A DNA stretch of 64,000 bases, taken from the NCBI GenBank assembly GCA_965112735.1, contig OZ218953.1, forward strand, positions 2,356,001-2,420,000, read 5' to 3'. The notes under the pieces are model-generated. The model saw only the letters and a list, made by a program, of their open reading frames with translations. It ran no database searches and was not told the origin of the DNA. Numbering within the stretch: the first letter of the stretch is position 1; each line of letters starts with the position of its first letter. Of this stretch, positions 27,365 through 39,779 are shown piece after piece. This DNA comes from Phaeosaccion multiseriatum. Taxonomy: Eukaryota; Ochrophyta, other classes. Position numbers and translations under genes: made by a program.

Positions 27365-30300
27365 GTGATGATGACGATGATGATGATGGTGATGATGGTG
27401 GAGGGGGGTTTCTCCTCGAACAAGAGCATGGACAGGGACAAGGTCAGCCGCTCGATGGGGCGGCGGACGAATGGAGCACGTGGGATGGGGGCCACAAGAA
27501 AGGCGACGACGATAGGGATGACGATGATGACGAGGGGAGGGAACCGCTGGAGGAGAGAGCGGCGAGGGAGTTGCGGCAGGAAGGGGTGGAGGTGAGCGTG
27601 CCCGCGGACTTGTTTAGGTTTGGGAGCGGCTCCTTGGGCCAGCTCTGTGCGTTGGACGAGCTTTCGGCGAGCGCTTCTCCGTCGGACGCCTGCAGTAGAA
27701 GCAGCGGGAGTGGGAGTAGTAGTTGTAACCGTAGTAGTACAAGGGGGCACCACTGCCGCAGCAGCAGCAGCAGCAGCGGTGGTAGCAGCAGCAGTGGCAC
27801 CACCAAGAGGAAGAGGAAGAGGAGGAGGTGGAGTAGCGGAATCATGCCGGGGGAGGTGGAAGAGGGGGGGGGGGGCGGGGAGGAGGAGGGGGACGAGAAG
27901 CAGGAGGAAGAGGAGGAAGAGGAGGAGGAGCTGGAGGAAGAGGAGGAGGACAAGCAGGAGGAGGAAGAGAGGGATGAGATGGATGGGATGGAAGGAATCG
28001 GAGGAGCGTGTGAGGAAGGCGGCGATGAAGAGGAAGACGCACTGACGGGCGAGCACTTGCTGGAGGATCGCGAGGCTGGAGAGGCTGGACGGGGGAGTCG
28101 GATAGTAGCCTGGCCAAGCCTGGATGCGGCTGCTACTGCTGATGATGATGACGGGGTGGAGGAGACAAAGGGGGAGGAGCCGAGGCCGATGCCTGAAGAG
28201 CAGCAGGAACAAGAGGGCGAAGGAAAAGGAGGAGAAGGAGAAGGAGGAGGAAGAGAAGCAGAAGCAGAAGAACAAGAAGCGGGGAAAATAGGGGTACAAG
28301 AGGGACAAGGAGGGGAAGAACGAGGGCACCAGCACGAGCACCTGCGCCTGCTTCTTCCCCCCCCGTGGCTGCGTCCTCCGACGCCGTGCCGTGCTATCGA
28401 GAACCTCGTGACCATGGGGCTTCCACGGTATGTACACGTCGGACCCGTGTTCAGCAGCAGAGCAGACGCAGACAGGGCAAGCAAGGCCAAGAACAAGAGG
28501 GCGGCCTTCGGAGGGAGGAGGCAGAGCAGGAGGACGCCGCGCTTCGTGGGAGACGTGTTTCCACCCTTCCAGCCCAAAACGAAACTCAAACTCGCACTTA
28601 TGCCCACTCGCACGAGGAGAGTCAGTCGAGCGAGAGAGCCTTTGGTGGGGAAGAGAGGAGAGGGGCAAGACGCCGGCCGGACCTGCTTCCTGGTGCCTGC
28701 GTTTGAGGCTCCTCGTGTACAAGTTGTTGCTGTGTCTGCCAACTGTGACACCACCCCTGCCCCAGCGCAAGCGGGAACTGCAGGCCCGATTACTGCAGAG
28801 GTAGCCACTGTGGGGGCAGGGGCAGGGTCGAGGGTAGAGGCAGGGGCCAGGGCAGGGTTAAGGGCAGGGGTTCGGGCAGGGGGGGCGCGGCTGGCAGCAG
28901 ATGCCGCTTCGGAGACCCTCTCCCCTCTCTCGACCCCCTCGGAGTCCGCTTCTGTACGCTCGCCCCTCCCCTCCCCCGGAGCAGTAGGAGACGCTACGGA
29001 CGCAGCAGCAGGCACCAAGGGCTTACTGGGAGCAGCAGTTGGTGGTACGGCAGCAGCAGATGCAGACGCTTTGGCCATGCCCTCTCCCTCCCCTCCGCAG
29101 AAGGACGTGTTGACCCCTCCGTGCCGCAACCCGGTGAGAGGCCGTGACCTCCCCCCGCCCGTCCCTCTTGTGAGCAACACCAGAGGTGGTGGAGGAGGAG
29201 GAGTGACCATCACCAGTCGCGGAGGAGGCAGTCAGGAGAGCAGCAGCAGCAGCAGCAGCAGCAGCAAAAAGGGAGCGCGGGGGAGGGGAGGGCAGGCAAG
29301 GGGAGAGGTGTCTCAGATCTCACAGCCCTGGCGCACGCCTGTGTCGCCGGCTGCGGACATGCGACGGAAGCCAAGTCCCGCCCCAGCAGCGGCAGGTAAG
29401 GGGAAACTGAAGGAAGAAGCAGTGGCAGAGATTCGTCAGACTCAATCCTTTGGGGTTCGGACGGAAGGGGGGGACGGGTGAGCGGGGCTTTGACGTACTG
29501 GAGTGAGTGTGAAGAGACGAAGCTTCCACGTGGAAGCTTCACAAGGCCTGCCCACGCTTGGCTCGGCGAGGCAAGGAGGTGACAGTGTCAGCGGCGAAGC
29601 AGAGCGGTCGGCGGTTGCAACAAGGAATGTGCGCTGCTGCGTAGTGGCCTTGCTGGCCTCTTGTTGCCCCCTCTCCATACGCTCCTCACTACCTCGGCGA
29701 CTCCCTGCTGCCTCCGCGTGGGTCTCTCCGGCCTGCCCTCTCCTTGACCCCGTCCTCCTCCCTTGCCATGTCGGTGTCTCCTCACCACCCCCACCCTCTC
29801 CGTGTGTTTTCAAGCAGATGGCCCCCTCACGGTTGTGTCCATTGAAGTGCATGCACAACTGGCCGGCAGGGCGCTGGAGAGCCAACACGAGAGGCTGCCG
29901 GATCCCGCCAAAGATCCCATTCAAGCGGTAAGTTGAGAGAGGAGTGGCGCAGCAGCGAGGAAGACAAAGGCTCCACTCTGCTGACTCTCGTTCCCTTCGT
30001 CGCCCTTGTCGCGTGTTCCATCCTCGCCTACCATCCATCCACTACCTTCTTCTTGCTGCCATTGGACGGACCGACAGGTGGTGTGGGTCAAGCAGGACCT
30101 CTTGCACGGTGAAGCTTCTCGTGAACGCTCCGGTATACTGTGGTGGAAGCCCGTGGGGACCGCACCTAACACGTCCAACGGAGCGGCAGGAGGAGGGGCA
30201 GCAGCAGGGGCAGCGGCAATGCGAGGGGGGGCGAGTGGAGGGGGCAACAGCAGTAGCAGCAACGGGAGCAGCCGTAGTAGGAGCAGCATTTGCACGGGCA

Positions 30301-30769
30301 CAAGAGGCACAAGAGGTGTACCCGGTGGCAATTGGCGCTGGTGTCCGCTGTGCGGTCTACCTCGCGCTAAAGTGCCCGGGCGCTGTGCGTGCGTGCGCGA
30401 CGGCAGACTCTTCGACTTGCTCCAGCAGGACGAGCAGCAATGCCACGAGAGCGACTACGACGACGACGACGACGACGACGAAGAGGAGGAGGAGGAGGAG
30501 GAGGAGGAGGAGAAAGCCCATCGCGGTTGCAAGGACGGCAAGGACGCCGGTCCATGCAGCAGTAGTAGCCGCGGTAGCAGTAGCAAGATGGGCAGCAGCA
30601 GGAGCGGGAGCAGGCGGAGGGGCCTGTCGGCCATGCCGGGGAGATGGAGTCAAGCTCACGGGGTACCGCACGGAGGAAATGCAGGGGCCGCGGGAGGAAG
30701 GGAGGCGGAAGTGCGGGAGGTCGGTGGGCGTGGGCGTGAGCGTGGGCGTGGGCGTGGGCGTGCGTGTGT

Positions 30770-30817
<48 letters not shown>

Positions 30818-33404
30818 CTCTGGAGAGGGTTTCAAGTGTACCTCACCAAGAGACGACAGACAGATAAAAGTCTCCTCACTGATTGCGTTGTTTGTGGTCC
30901 GTGTCTGTGCGTCTGTCACTGCTGTCTTTCCCACGGTATGCGTCACATGCATGCTCACATACATGCATACATTGTGTGTCACAGGTTGGCTGCGAGGTAC
31001 ATCTCCTCCACGCCGTGGTGCTCTTGTTTCGAGAATTGGACCCCGATATCGTCACCGGGTTCGAAACCGTCAAGGGTAGCCTGGGCTACATCCTGGACAG
31101 GGCCAAGCAGCTCAGGAGGGAGGAGGAGGAGGAGGAGGAGAAGGAGCGCAAGACGGGGGGGGAAGGGGGGTACGGATGTGCCGGAGCTCTCGGAGCTCTG
31201 TCTGCTCTGGACCTACCGAGGCTGCTGTCGCGGTGAGGGGCGGTGCAACGGGGGGGGGGGGAGGGGAGGGAGAGAAGAGAGGAGTAAGAGGGACGGAGAG
31301 AGTGAGGAAAATGAAAGAGGAGAGCGCGAGAGAAGGAGAGAGGGAGAGAGCAGAGCAAGAGAGGGAGCGAAGAGGAAAGAGAGGGAGAGCGAGACTGTGA
31401 CATCCTCGTCCCTCTGCCCCCCCCCCCCTTCCCCCCGCCAGGACGCCCTTCCTGAGCCCCCCTCCCGTCCGCGAGGAGGCATTGGCCGCCGACGCTGTGC
31501 TCGCCCTGAATGGCCGATCGGTGCGTGTATGCTTGTGTGTGTGGATGGGTGGGGTGCAATGTGCAATGTGCATATGTGTGTGCACATGTGTGCGTGTGTG
31601 TGCATGCGTACGTGATGTGGAGGAGAGGGGTTAGGAAGCTCTCTATAAGCACCCGTGCGTACTTGGTGCCTCAGTCCATGTGGAGGTGTATGTGTCCCTG
31701 ATGAGAAAGAAGCCGTTGCTGTGTGCCTAGCCGTAGCCTCTGTTGAGAAGGAAGCCAAACCCTTCCCTTTGGACCCACATCTCTGCGCTGACCTCTCCAT
31801 CTGCTGCGTGTGCACACGTTCCCCGTAATCCACCATGTCATGACAACCCCACTCAACACAACACAACACCACCTGGCCACGCTACGCAACACCTGCCTGC
31901 CCTGCCTGCCCTGCCTGCCCTGCCTGCCCTGCCTACCCTGCCTGCCCTGCCTGCAGGTGCTCAACGCTCAACATGTCCTTTCGAAGGAGTTGAAGGTAAG
32001 CCTCACTTCCATCCAGCCATGTCCCTGTCTGCCTGCCTCTTGAGAGTGCCTTCTGCGGTGCCACCATATTTCTCTCCCTCCGACCCGCCCTCACACCACT
32101 ACCTGCCTCATACTTCCCTCTCACCCGCACGCACGTACTCACACACGCACTCACGCACTCACGCACGCACTCACCCATGCACCCTCTCCCTCCCTAGCTG
32201 TGGAGCTACACCCTGGAGAATGTGGCCCAGCACGTACTTGGGATAGCGATACCGTCTTTCAGCCCAGCCGCCGAGTCTCGGGCCTTTCTTCGAGGGGGTA
32301 GGCTCCAATGGGAGCCACTGCGGCGGTGAGTGCGTTAGTGCGTGAGTGCGTAAGTGCGTAAGTGCGTGAATGAATGCGTGTGTATGTACGTGCGTGCGTG
32401 CGTTGAGGGAAGCTGTATGGGCACACAGAGGCACGGGTTTAGCAACAAGTACACGACCTCGCTCGCCTCTGGTCCCTCGAGTCCTGCACCATGTTGCGGC
32501 AGTACAATGTGCGGCGGACGGCCTCCGTAAGAAGGCTAATAAGGAGAGAGGGGAAGGGAGGGGGGTGTCCTCCCTCATCAACATCATCGCATTCTGACCT
32601 CTTCTTCCTTCCCTCTCGCATGCTTTCGGGCATGTGTGTATGTGTGTGTGCGTGCTCCTTTACAGGCTGCTCTCTCGCGCCAAGCTGACACTGGATATTC
32701 TGGACAAGGACGGCTGGTTCGCTCGCACCTGCGCCTTCGCCAGCATCTACGGTATAGACGTCAGCGATTGGTACAGAGGCTCGCAGTTCAGGTCAGTACC
32801 ACCAACTGCTGTATCACCAATTACGAACGCCAAATCGAACGAGTGTGAAGCGACAAGCATTGCTATTCCCACATCCCCTCCCTCCTCCCCTATGCCCCCA
32901 AACCCCCCCCCCCCTCCCCCTCCGTCCACTGCCATCCATCCACCCCTCCTCTCAGAGTTGAGTCAGTGATGCTCCCTCTAGCCAAAAGCCTCAACTTCGT
33001 GGCTCTCTCCCCCTCCCGCAAGGACGTGTCCTCCCAGCCTGCCCTGGCGCAGCGGCCGCTTAACATGGAGCCCCTCACCTCCTTCTACACCGACCCCGTC
33101 ATCGTACTTGACTATCAGGTAGGGTAGGAGAGAGTGGGGTGGGGTAGGGTAGGGTAGGGTAGGGTAGGGTAGGGTAGGGTAGGGTAGGGTAGGGTAGGGT
33201 AGGGTAGGGTAGGGTAGGGTAGGGTAGGGTAGGATAGGGTAGGGTAGGATAGGATAGGGTAGGGTAGGGTAGGGTAGGGTATAGGGTACGGTACAGTATG
33301 GTGCAGTGCGGTACGTTACATTCAGGGGAGGGCTGCCTCTTCCCGCTGCTCGCCTTTCTCTCTTCATGGACACAGGCTGCGGCTGCGGCTGCGGCTGCGG
33401 CTGC

Positions 33405-33435
<31 letters not shown>

Positions 33436-34423
33436 ACTGCTGCTGCTGCTGCTACTGCTACTGCTGCTTGCTCCTGTGACTATGTGTCTGACTCGACTCC
33501 CATCCCTCACCTCCCTCCTGGATCCGAACGAGTAGAGCCTATACCCGAGCATCATGATCGCATACAACATGTGCTACTCCACCATGCTGGGCTGCCTCAA
33601 GCCCGACAGGACCGTCTGCGAAGACATTGGGGACGGGGGGTCGTCCGCGGCGGGGGAGGAGGAGGAGGGAGGAGGAGAAGGAGGCGGAGGAGGAAGGGGG
33701 GGAGGGGGGGGAGGAGTGGGAGGAGAGGGAAGAGGGGGAGGAAGGGGAGTGGGCAAGCGCTATCGACGGCGGCATTCCACGCACCAGAGGCTGGGATGTA
33801 TGGGCTACAGCGTGGGGAAGAGCGCAGCGGCCTTCAGGGAGGCCGCGAGAAGCAGTGGAAGTAGGGCACTTGGTAGTACAGGAGCAGCAGCAGCAGCAGC
33901 AACAGATGGTGATACATCAGCAGCAGTGGCGATGTCTCGCCCTTCACCCTCTCTTTCTTCGCCGGTGTCTTCTTGCCCTGAGCTTGCAACGGCTTCCCAG
34001 ACAACTTCCCAGAAAACGCCCGTGAAAACTCCGCAGAGAGCGGCAAAGAAGGGCGGCAGGGAGGGGGCATCATCGTCGCAGTCTTCTGCCTTTGAGCGCG
34101 AGGAAGGTCCGCAGGAACGGCACAAGAACAAGCGGGAGGGTAATACGGTAGCAGGGAGGGGAGGACAGCAGCAGCAGCAGCAGCCACAGCAGCAGCAGCA
34201 GGAGGAGGAGGCGGAGGAGAGGGAGGAGAAGGAGGAGGGAAGACACTCCACTCCTCGCTCATGCCGAGAGCCATGTCCATCGCCCTCCTCCTCGCTCCAG
34301 TCAGGGACTTCAGGAGGGTACCGGCCGTATCAACAGCAGCCTCAGTCCCCGCCTTATACGCAACCCTCTCCACAGTCAAGTCGCTCTCCTCTGCCTCCTC
34401 TGCATCCTCACCGAGGAGGAGGA

Positions 34424-34454
<31 letters not shown>

Positions 34455-37400
34455 GAGGAGGAGGAGGAGGAGCAGGAGGAGGAGCAGGAGGAGCAGGAGG
34501 AGCAGGAGCAGGAGGAGGAGGAAGCCCTGGCTGGGGTGTCAGTGGCATTGGTGACTCCGGCACCAGTGGCAGGATAGGCTTTGGCAGCAGCGGCGTCAGC
34601 TGGGGAGGGAGTCACGATGGACACAGTCCTAAGGGGCAAGACCCTCCTCCTCCCACCATTCCAGACGGCTGCTTCATTGCCCCCAACGGGCTGGTGTTCT
34701 GTCGCCACGAGCAGCGCAAGGGCGTACTGGTGGCGATGCTTCGGCAGCTCCTGCAGCTGAGAGTGGCCATCAAGGGTTCTATCAAGCAAGCCGCCAAGCG
34801 CAAAGAGAGGGAGGTGAGTGTTGTCGTGCGGCGGAAGAGGAGAGAGAGGGAGAGGTGGATGTGGTAGGTTGGCGGTGTGGCGGTGTGGCGGTGTGGCGGT
34901 GTGGCGGTGTGGCGGTGTGGCGGTGCTAGGCTCGTAGCCAGGACGTGAGGCGGAAGGAGAGAGAGGGGGGCGGGGAAGAGGGCATTGGTTGGGTGTGGCG
35001 GTGTCGTAGGTGGGACAACATGGAGGTGGTAGTCACACAGTGTGCTGGGGTAGTGGCACAAGGACAAGGTAGTGCTGGGGTAGTGGCACGAGGACAGGAC
35101 GAGAGGGTCACGTGCGACGAAGGAAGCGCGTGCCTGCAGGAGACACCTTGCTCATCCTTGACTGCCTCCTGCCTTCCTGCCTTCCTGCCTCCTGCCTTCG
35201 TCACACACCTCCCTTCCGTGCCTTCCCCCTCCCTCCCTCCCTTCCTCCCCTCCATCTCCTTGCCTCCCTCCCCTCCCTCCCTCGCTATCCCTCGCAGCTC
35301 GTGCGGATGCTCGACGCTCGTCAACTCGCCATCAAGCTGCTCTTAAACGTGACCTACGGTTACACCTCAGCATCCTTCACAGGCCGTATGCCTTGCTCTG
35401 ACCTGGCAGACGCCATCGTATCTACGGGAAGGGCGACGCTGGAGCACGCCAAGAGAAGCATCGAGGAAACATGGGGCCTTAAGACTATTTACGGCGACAC
35501 GGACTCGCTCTTCGTACACGCCAAGGTAGTTGCATGGGAGAGGTGCCAGTGGGTGGTAGTGGGCGGTGGTGGATGGCAGTGGATGGCAGCGATGGGAATG
35601 GATATCACAGGGCAGGAGTGAAGGTGATCCTCCTTTGCACATTGCCTCGGACGGGAAACCATTCTCATTCCGTGCTGGCAATGTGCCGCTGCTGTCGCTG
35701 ACCCAGCAATGTGCCCACCTCGCCATACCTCTTCCCCTCCCCTCCCCCCTCCCTCCCTCTCTCTCTCCCTGCCTTTCTCCCCTCTCTTCTCTCTCCCCCC
35801 TCTCTTGCTCCCTCCCCTCTCTCCCTTTCCTCACTCCCCCGCTACACACGCACCCAAATGATGTACACGCACGAACGTCAAACACCCGCACTCACGGACC
35901 CGTCCTCACCCTCCCCTCCTTCCCCCAAACACACACACCCATTGACTTACTATCCTCCCCCAGGGTTACTCCGTGGAGGGTGCCATTGCCCTGGGCAAGC
36001 ACATTGCCGGGGCAATATCCTCTACCTCCCCCAAGGATGTGGTGCTCAAGTTCGAGAAGGTGTATTGCCCCTTCCTGCCCGTTGCCAAGAAGCGTTATAC
36101 GGGGAGGAAGTACGAGGAGTGGAGGTTGGTGGGCAGCGGCAGCAGCAGCAGAGGGCTGAGGGGTGGGGGGTTTCGTTTGACGAGGGCCTTAGGAGGAGGA
36201 GGGGGAGGAGCGGCAGAAGGAGGGCGAGGAGGGGCCTTAGGAGGAGGACGAGGAGGAGGAGGAGGAGGAGGAGGAGGAGGAGGAGAAGGAGGCGGTCACT
36301 TTGAGGTGAAAGGCCTGGAGGTTGTCCGACGCGACAACTGCCCCCTCACGGTCAAGGTGATGGAGCAGTGCCTGCGCATGCTCTTCGATAAGCCCCCTGT
36401 GGACCTGTCCGAGGTGAAGCTCTTCCTGTGGCGGCAGTGGACGAGGATCCTTCAAGGGAGAGGTGAGGAGGCGAGGGAAGGAGGAAGGGAGGCGGAGGGA
36501 GGGAAAAGAGGAGGGAGGGAGGGAGGGAGGGAGGGAGGGAGGGAGGGAGGGAGGGAGGGAGGGAAGGAGGGAAGGAGGGAGGGAGGCGCAGGCATCGATA
36601 CATCTACTTGCTGCGTTGACCCGGAGTGGTGTTCTCGACTCCGGCAAAGGGCACTGTCGCCCCGCCCCGCCCAGTCACACCAACAGGCTAAGCCTTCCCC
36701 CTCGCCTTGCTCTTGGACGAGCCGCGTCAGAAGAGAGAGATGCCAGAGATCCGGCGCCTGCACTAATCTCCCTCTCTCTCTCTCTCGCTCTCTCGCCCTC
36801 TCCTCCCCTTCCCCTCCCCCTCCCTCTGCCCCTCCCCTCCTCCCCGAACCCATCCTTCCCATCATGCTCTCAGCCGGCTACATGGACTTCATCTTCTCGC
36901 CTCCCGTGCGCTTTGGCAAGTACAAGAGCGCTGATAACATCCCCCCCGCCGCCTGCGTGGCTCAGCGTAAGATGCTCCGGGACCCTCGGGCCGCCCCTCT
37001 GTACGGAGAGAGGGTGCCTTACGTCGTGATCACGGGGACGCGCTCCAATCTCAAGGAGCTCTGCCGGAGTCCTGAAGAAGTAAGTCAATGAGTCCAGAAG
37101 AAGTAAGTCAATGAGTCCAGAAGAAGTAAGTCAATGAGTCCAGAAGAAGTAAGTCTATGAGTCCAGAAGAAGTAAGTCAATGAGTCCAGAAGAAGTAAGT
37201 CAATGAGTCCAGAAGAAGTAGTCAATGAGTCCAGAAGAAGTAAGTCAATGAGTCCAGAAGAAGTAAGTCTATGAGTCCAGAAGTAAGTCAAGTCAAGTCC
37301 AAAGAAGTAAGTCGATGAGTCCAGAAGAAGTAGGTCGATGCTTGTGTGTGCGTATTTGCGTGTGTGTGTGTGCTGTGTGTGTCTGTGCGTGCGTGTGTGC

Positions 37401-39779
37401 GTGCGTGCGTTCGTGCGTGCAGCGCAAGCAAGCTCAGATTGCGCAGCCCCCCCCCTCTTAGTCCAGGCACCTCCTCCCTCCCCTCGCCCTCCCCCCCCCC
37501 GGCTGCCTATCCACACGATCACCATCCACTGCCATCCCCCTGAAGGTGATGGCCCCCGACAGCCCCATGTCTCTGAACAGTACATACTACATCAACAAGG
37601 CCATCCTGGCCCCTCTGGACAGGCTCTTTGGTATCCTGGGGATCAATATCAAGGAGTGGTATGAGGAGATGCCCAAGCCCACGGTGGGTGGAGGTGTACA
37701 GGGCATGGCAGTAGACACGGGGCCGGGTAGCGCAAGTTTTTATCTAACCTATACACCTACCACACCCCCGCAATCTTACGTACGGCTTGGCGCGCAACAT
37801 AAAAGTACTCCCAGGGGTGAAGGGCGGGAGTTAAACGCCCATTCCACAGACTCCTATTTCGTAGCGCGTAGCCTTGTCTTCGTTGGGGCTCTTGACTCCA
37901 TACAGACCCGGGTAGCGGGGGAGGGTGTGGCTGGGGGGGTGGCTCGAGCGCTGGAGAGGACGAGGTCAAGTGAGACTGACTCAACTCGTGTCTTATTGTG
38001 TGTGTGTGCGTGTGTGTGCTTGTGTGTGTGTGTGTGTGTGTGTGCGTGTGTGTGTGTGTGTGTGTGCGTGCAGGTGTGTCCGGTCCGTCTTCCCGGAAGG
38101 ACCGGCAGGAGCAGAGGCCGATCTCGGGGACAGCAGCAGATCACAAGCTTCCTCAACTCCGTCAGGTGAGCGATCGATCCAGAGGGTCGGACATGCAGGC
38201 AGACAAACAGGCAGGCAGGCAGGCGGACAGGCAGGCACAAGGATAGAGCGCAAGTTGAAGTTCAAGTCCGCACACATAAGGATAGAGGGCAAGTTGAAGT
38301 TCAAGTCCGCTGTTTTAGTCTCAGCGGCCGTGCTGTTCCCTATCACCTTGCTCGCATGACCCCCCGGGGGGCTCCCACTCCCGGGGGGCTCTCCCGCGAA
38401 GTCGTCCCTGCCCGTGTGCTTACCACCCCCTTCCTCCCTCTCCTCCCCTCCCCTCCCCTCCCCTCCCCTCCCCTCCCCTCCCCTCGCCTCACCCCCCCCC
38501 ACCCCACCCTTCTCTCAGCTGTCTCCTGTGCGGTGGGGTGTGCCGCGGTGGGTCCTGCCTGTGCGAGGCGTGCAAGAGCACTCCCATCCTCTCCTTCATG
38601 ACAGCGCAGAGCAAGGGGAGGGCCGTGGACAAGGCCGCACAGCAGCACCGCCAGATTTGCAGGTGAGGCGGCTCGTATACCTCCATACGTCTGCCTGCCT
38701 GCCTTCCTGCCTGCCTGCCTGCCTGCCTGCCTACCTGCCTGCCTACCTGCCTGCCTTCCTGCCTGCCTGCCTTCCAGCCTGCCTGCCTGCCTACCTGCCC
38801 GCCTGCCTCTCTGCCTGCCTGCCTGCCTGCCTGCCGGCCTGCCTGCCTGCCTACCTGCCCGCCTGCCTCTCTGCCTGCCTGCCGGCCTGCCTGCCTGTCT
38901 GCCTGCCTGCCTGCCTGCCTGCCTGCCTACCTGCCTGCTTTCCTGCCTACCTGCCTGCCTACCTGCCTGCCCGCCTGCCTGCCTACCTGCCTGCCTGCCT
39001 GCCAGCATGCCTGCCTGCCTGCCTACCTGCCTACCTGCCTGCCTGTCTGTCTGCCTGCCCTGCCTGTCTACCTTGTGAGGATGGATCGTCATCACCCTGT
39101 ACCTGACACCTTGTACCTGACACCTTGTACCTGACTCCCACCCCCGAGTCCCTGATGCCATTCCTTCGTCCCATGCGCGTCTCTTCGGCGGTGACGGAGG
39201 ACTTTACACACATGTCTTCTGCCTCACACTCCTTCTCTTCTCGTGGGGCAATTCCTTCGCTCGCTTGGGGTACTGCAGGCAATGCGTTGGGGGGCCATTG
39301 GGGCCCACCAACGCGACCACCCTAGAGGAGCAGCAGTTGGTGATACAGCAGCAGACACCAGGTAGCCGCCTCTCGGCTCCCGGCTCTGCTGCGGTGCCTC
39401 TTACCATGTCTCCGTCGCCCTCCATCCCTCCTGGAGATGACACCCTGGGCCCGTGGCGTGTGGCTGAGTGGCTGGGGCCTGACACGTGCGCGTCTCTGGC
39501 GTGCCCCGTCATGTTCAGTCGGTGCAGCAATCAGGTGTGTGTGTGGGTGTGTGTGTGTGTGAGTGAGTGTGTGTGTGTTAAGCCATCAAGAGGTCTCTGC
39601 TGATGATTATGACATCTGTCGCGTGTGTCGTGTGTGTGTGTGTGTGTGTGTGTGTGTCTGTGTGTGTGTGTCCTCTGAACAGGTGAGCGGCGGCGAGGTG
39701 GAAGAGATATATGCCGCCCTCACTGCCCTCGTGCAACAAGGCGGCACAGCAGCAGTAGCAAGCAGCAACAGCAGTTGGT

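Noticed and set aside
33117-33290. True telomere or chromosome end
   Set aside because: It is an internal AGGGT pentamer inside a REV3 intron with coding exons on both sides.
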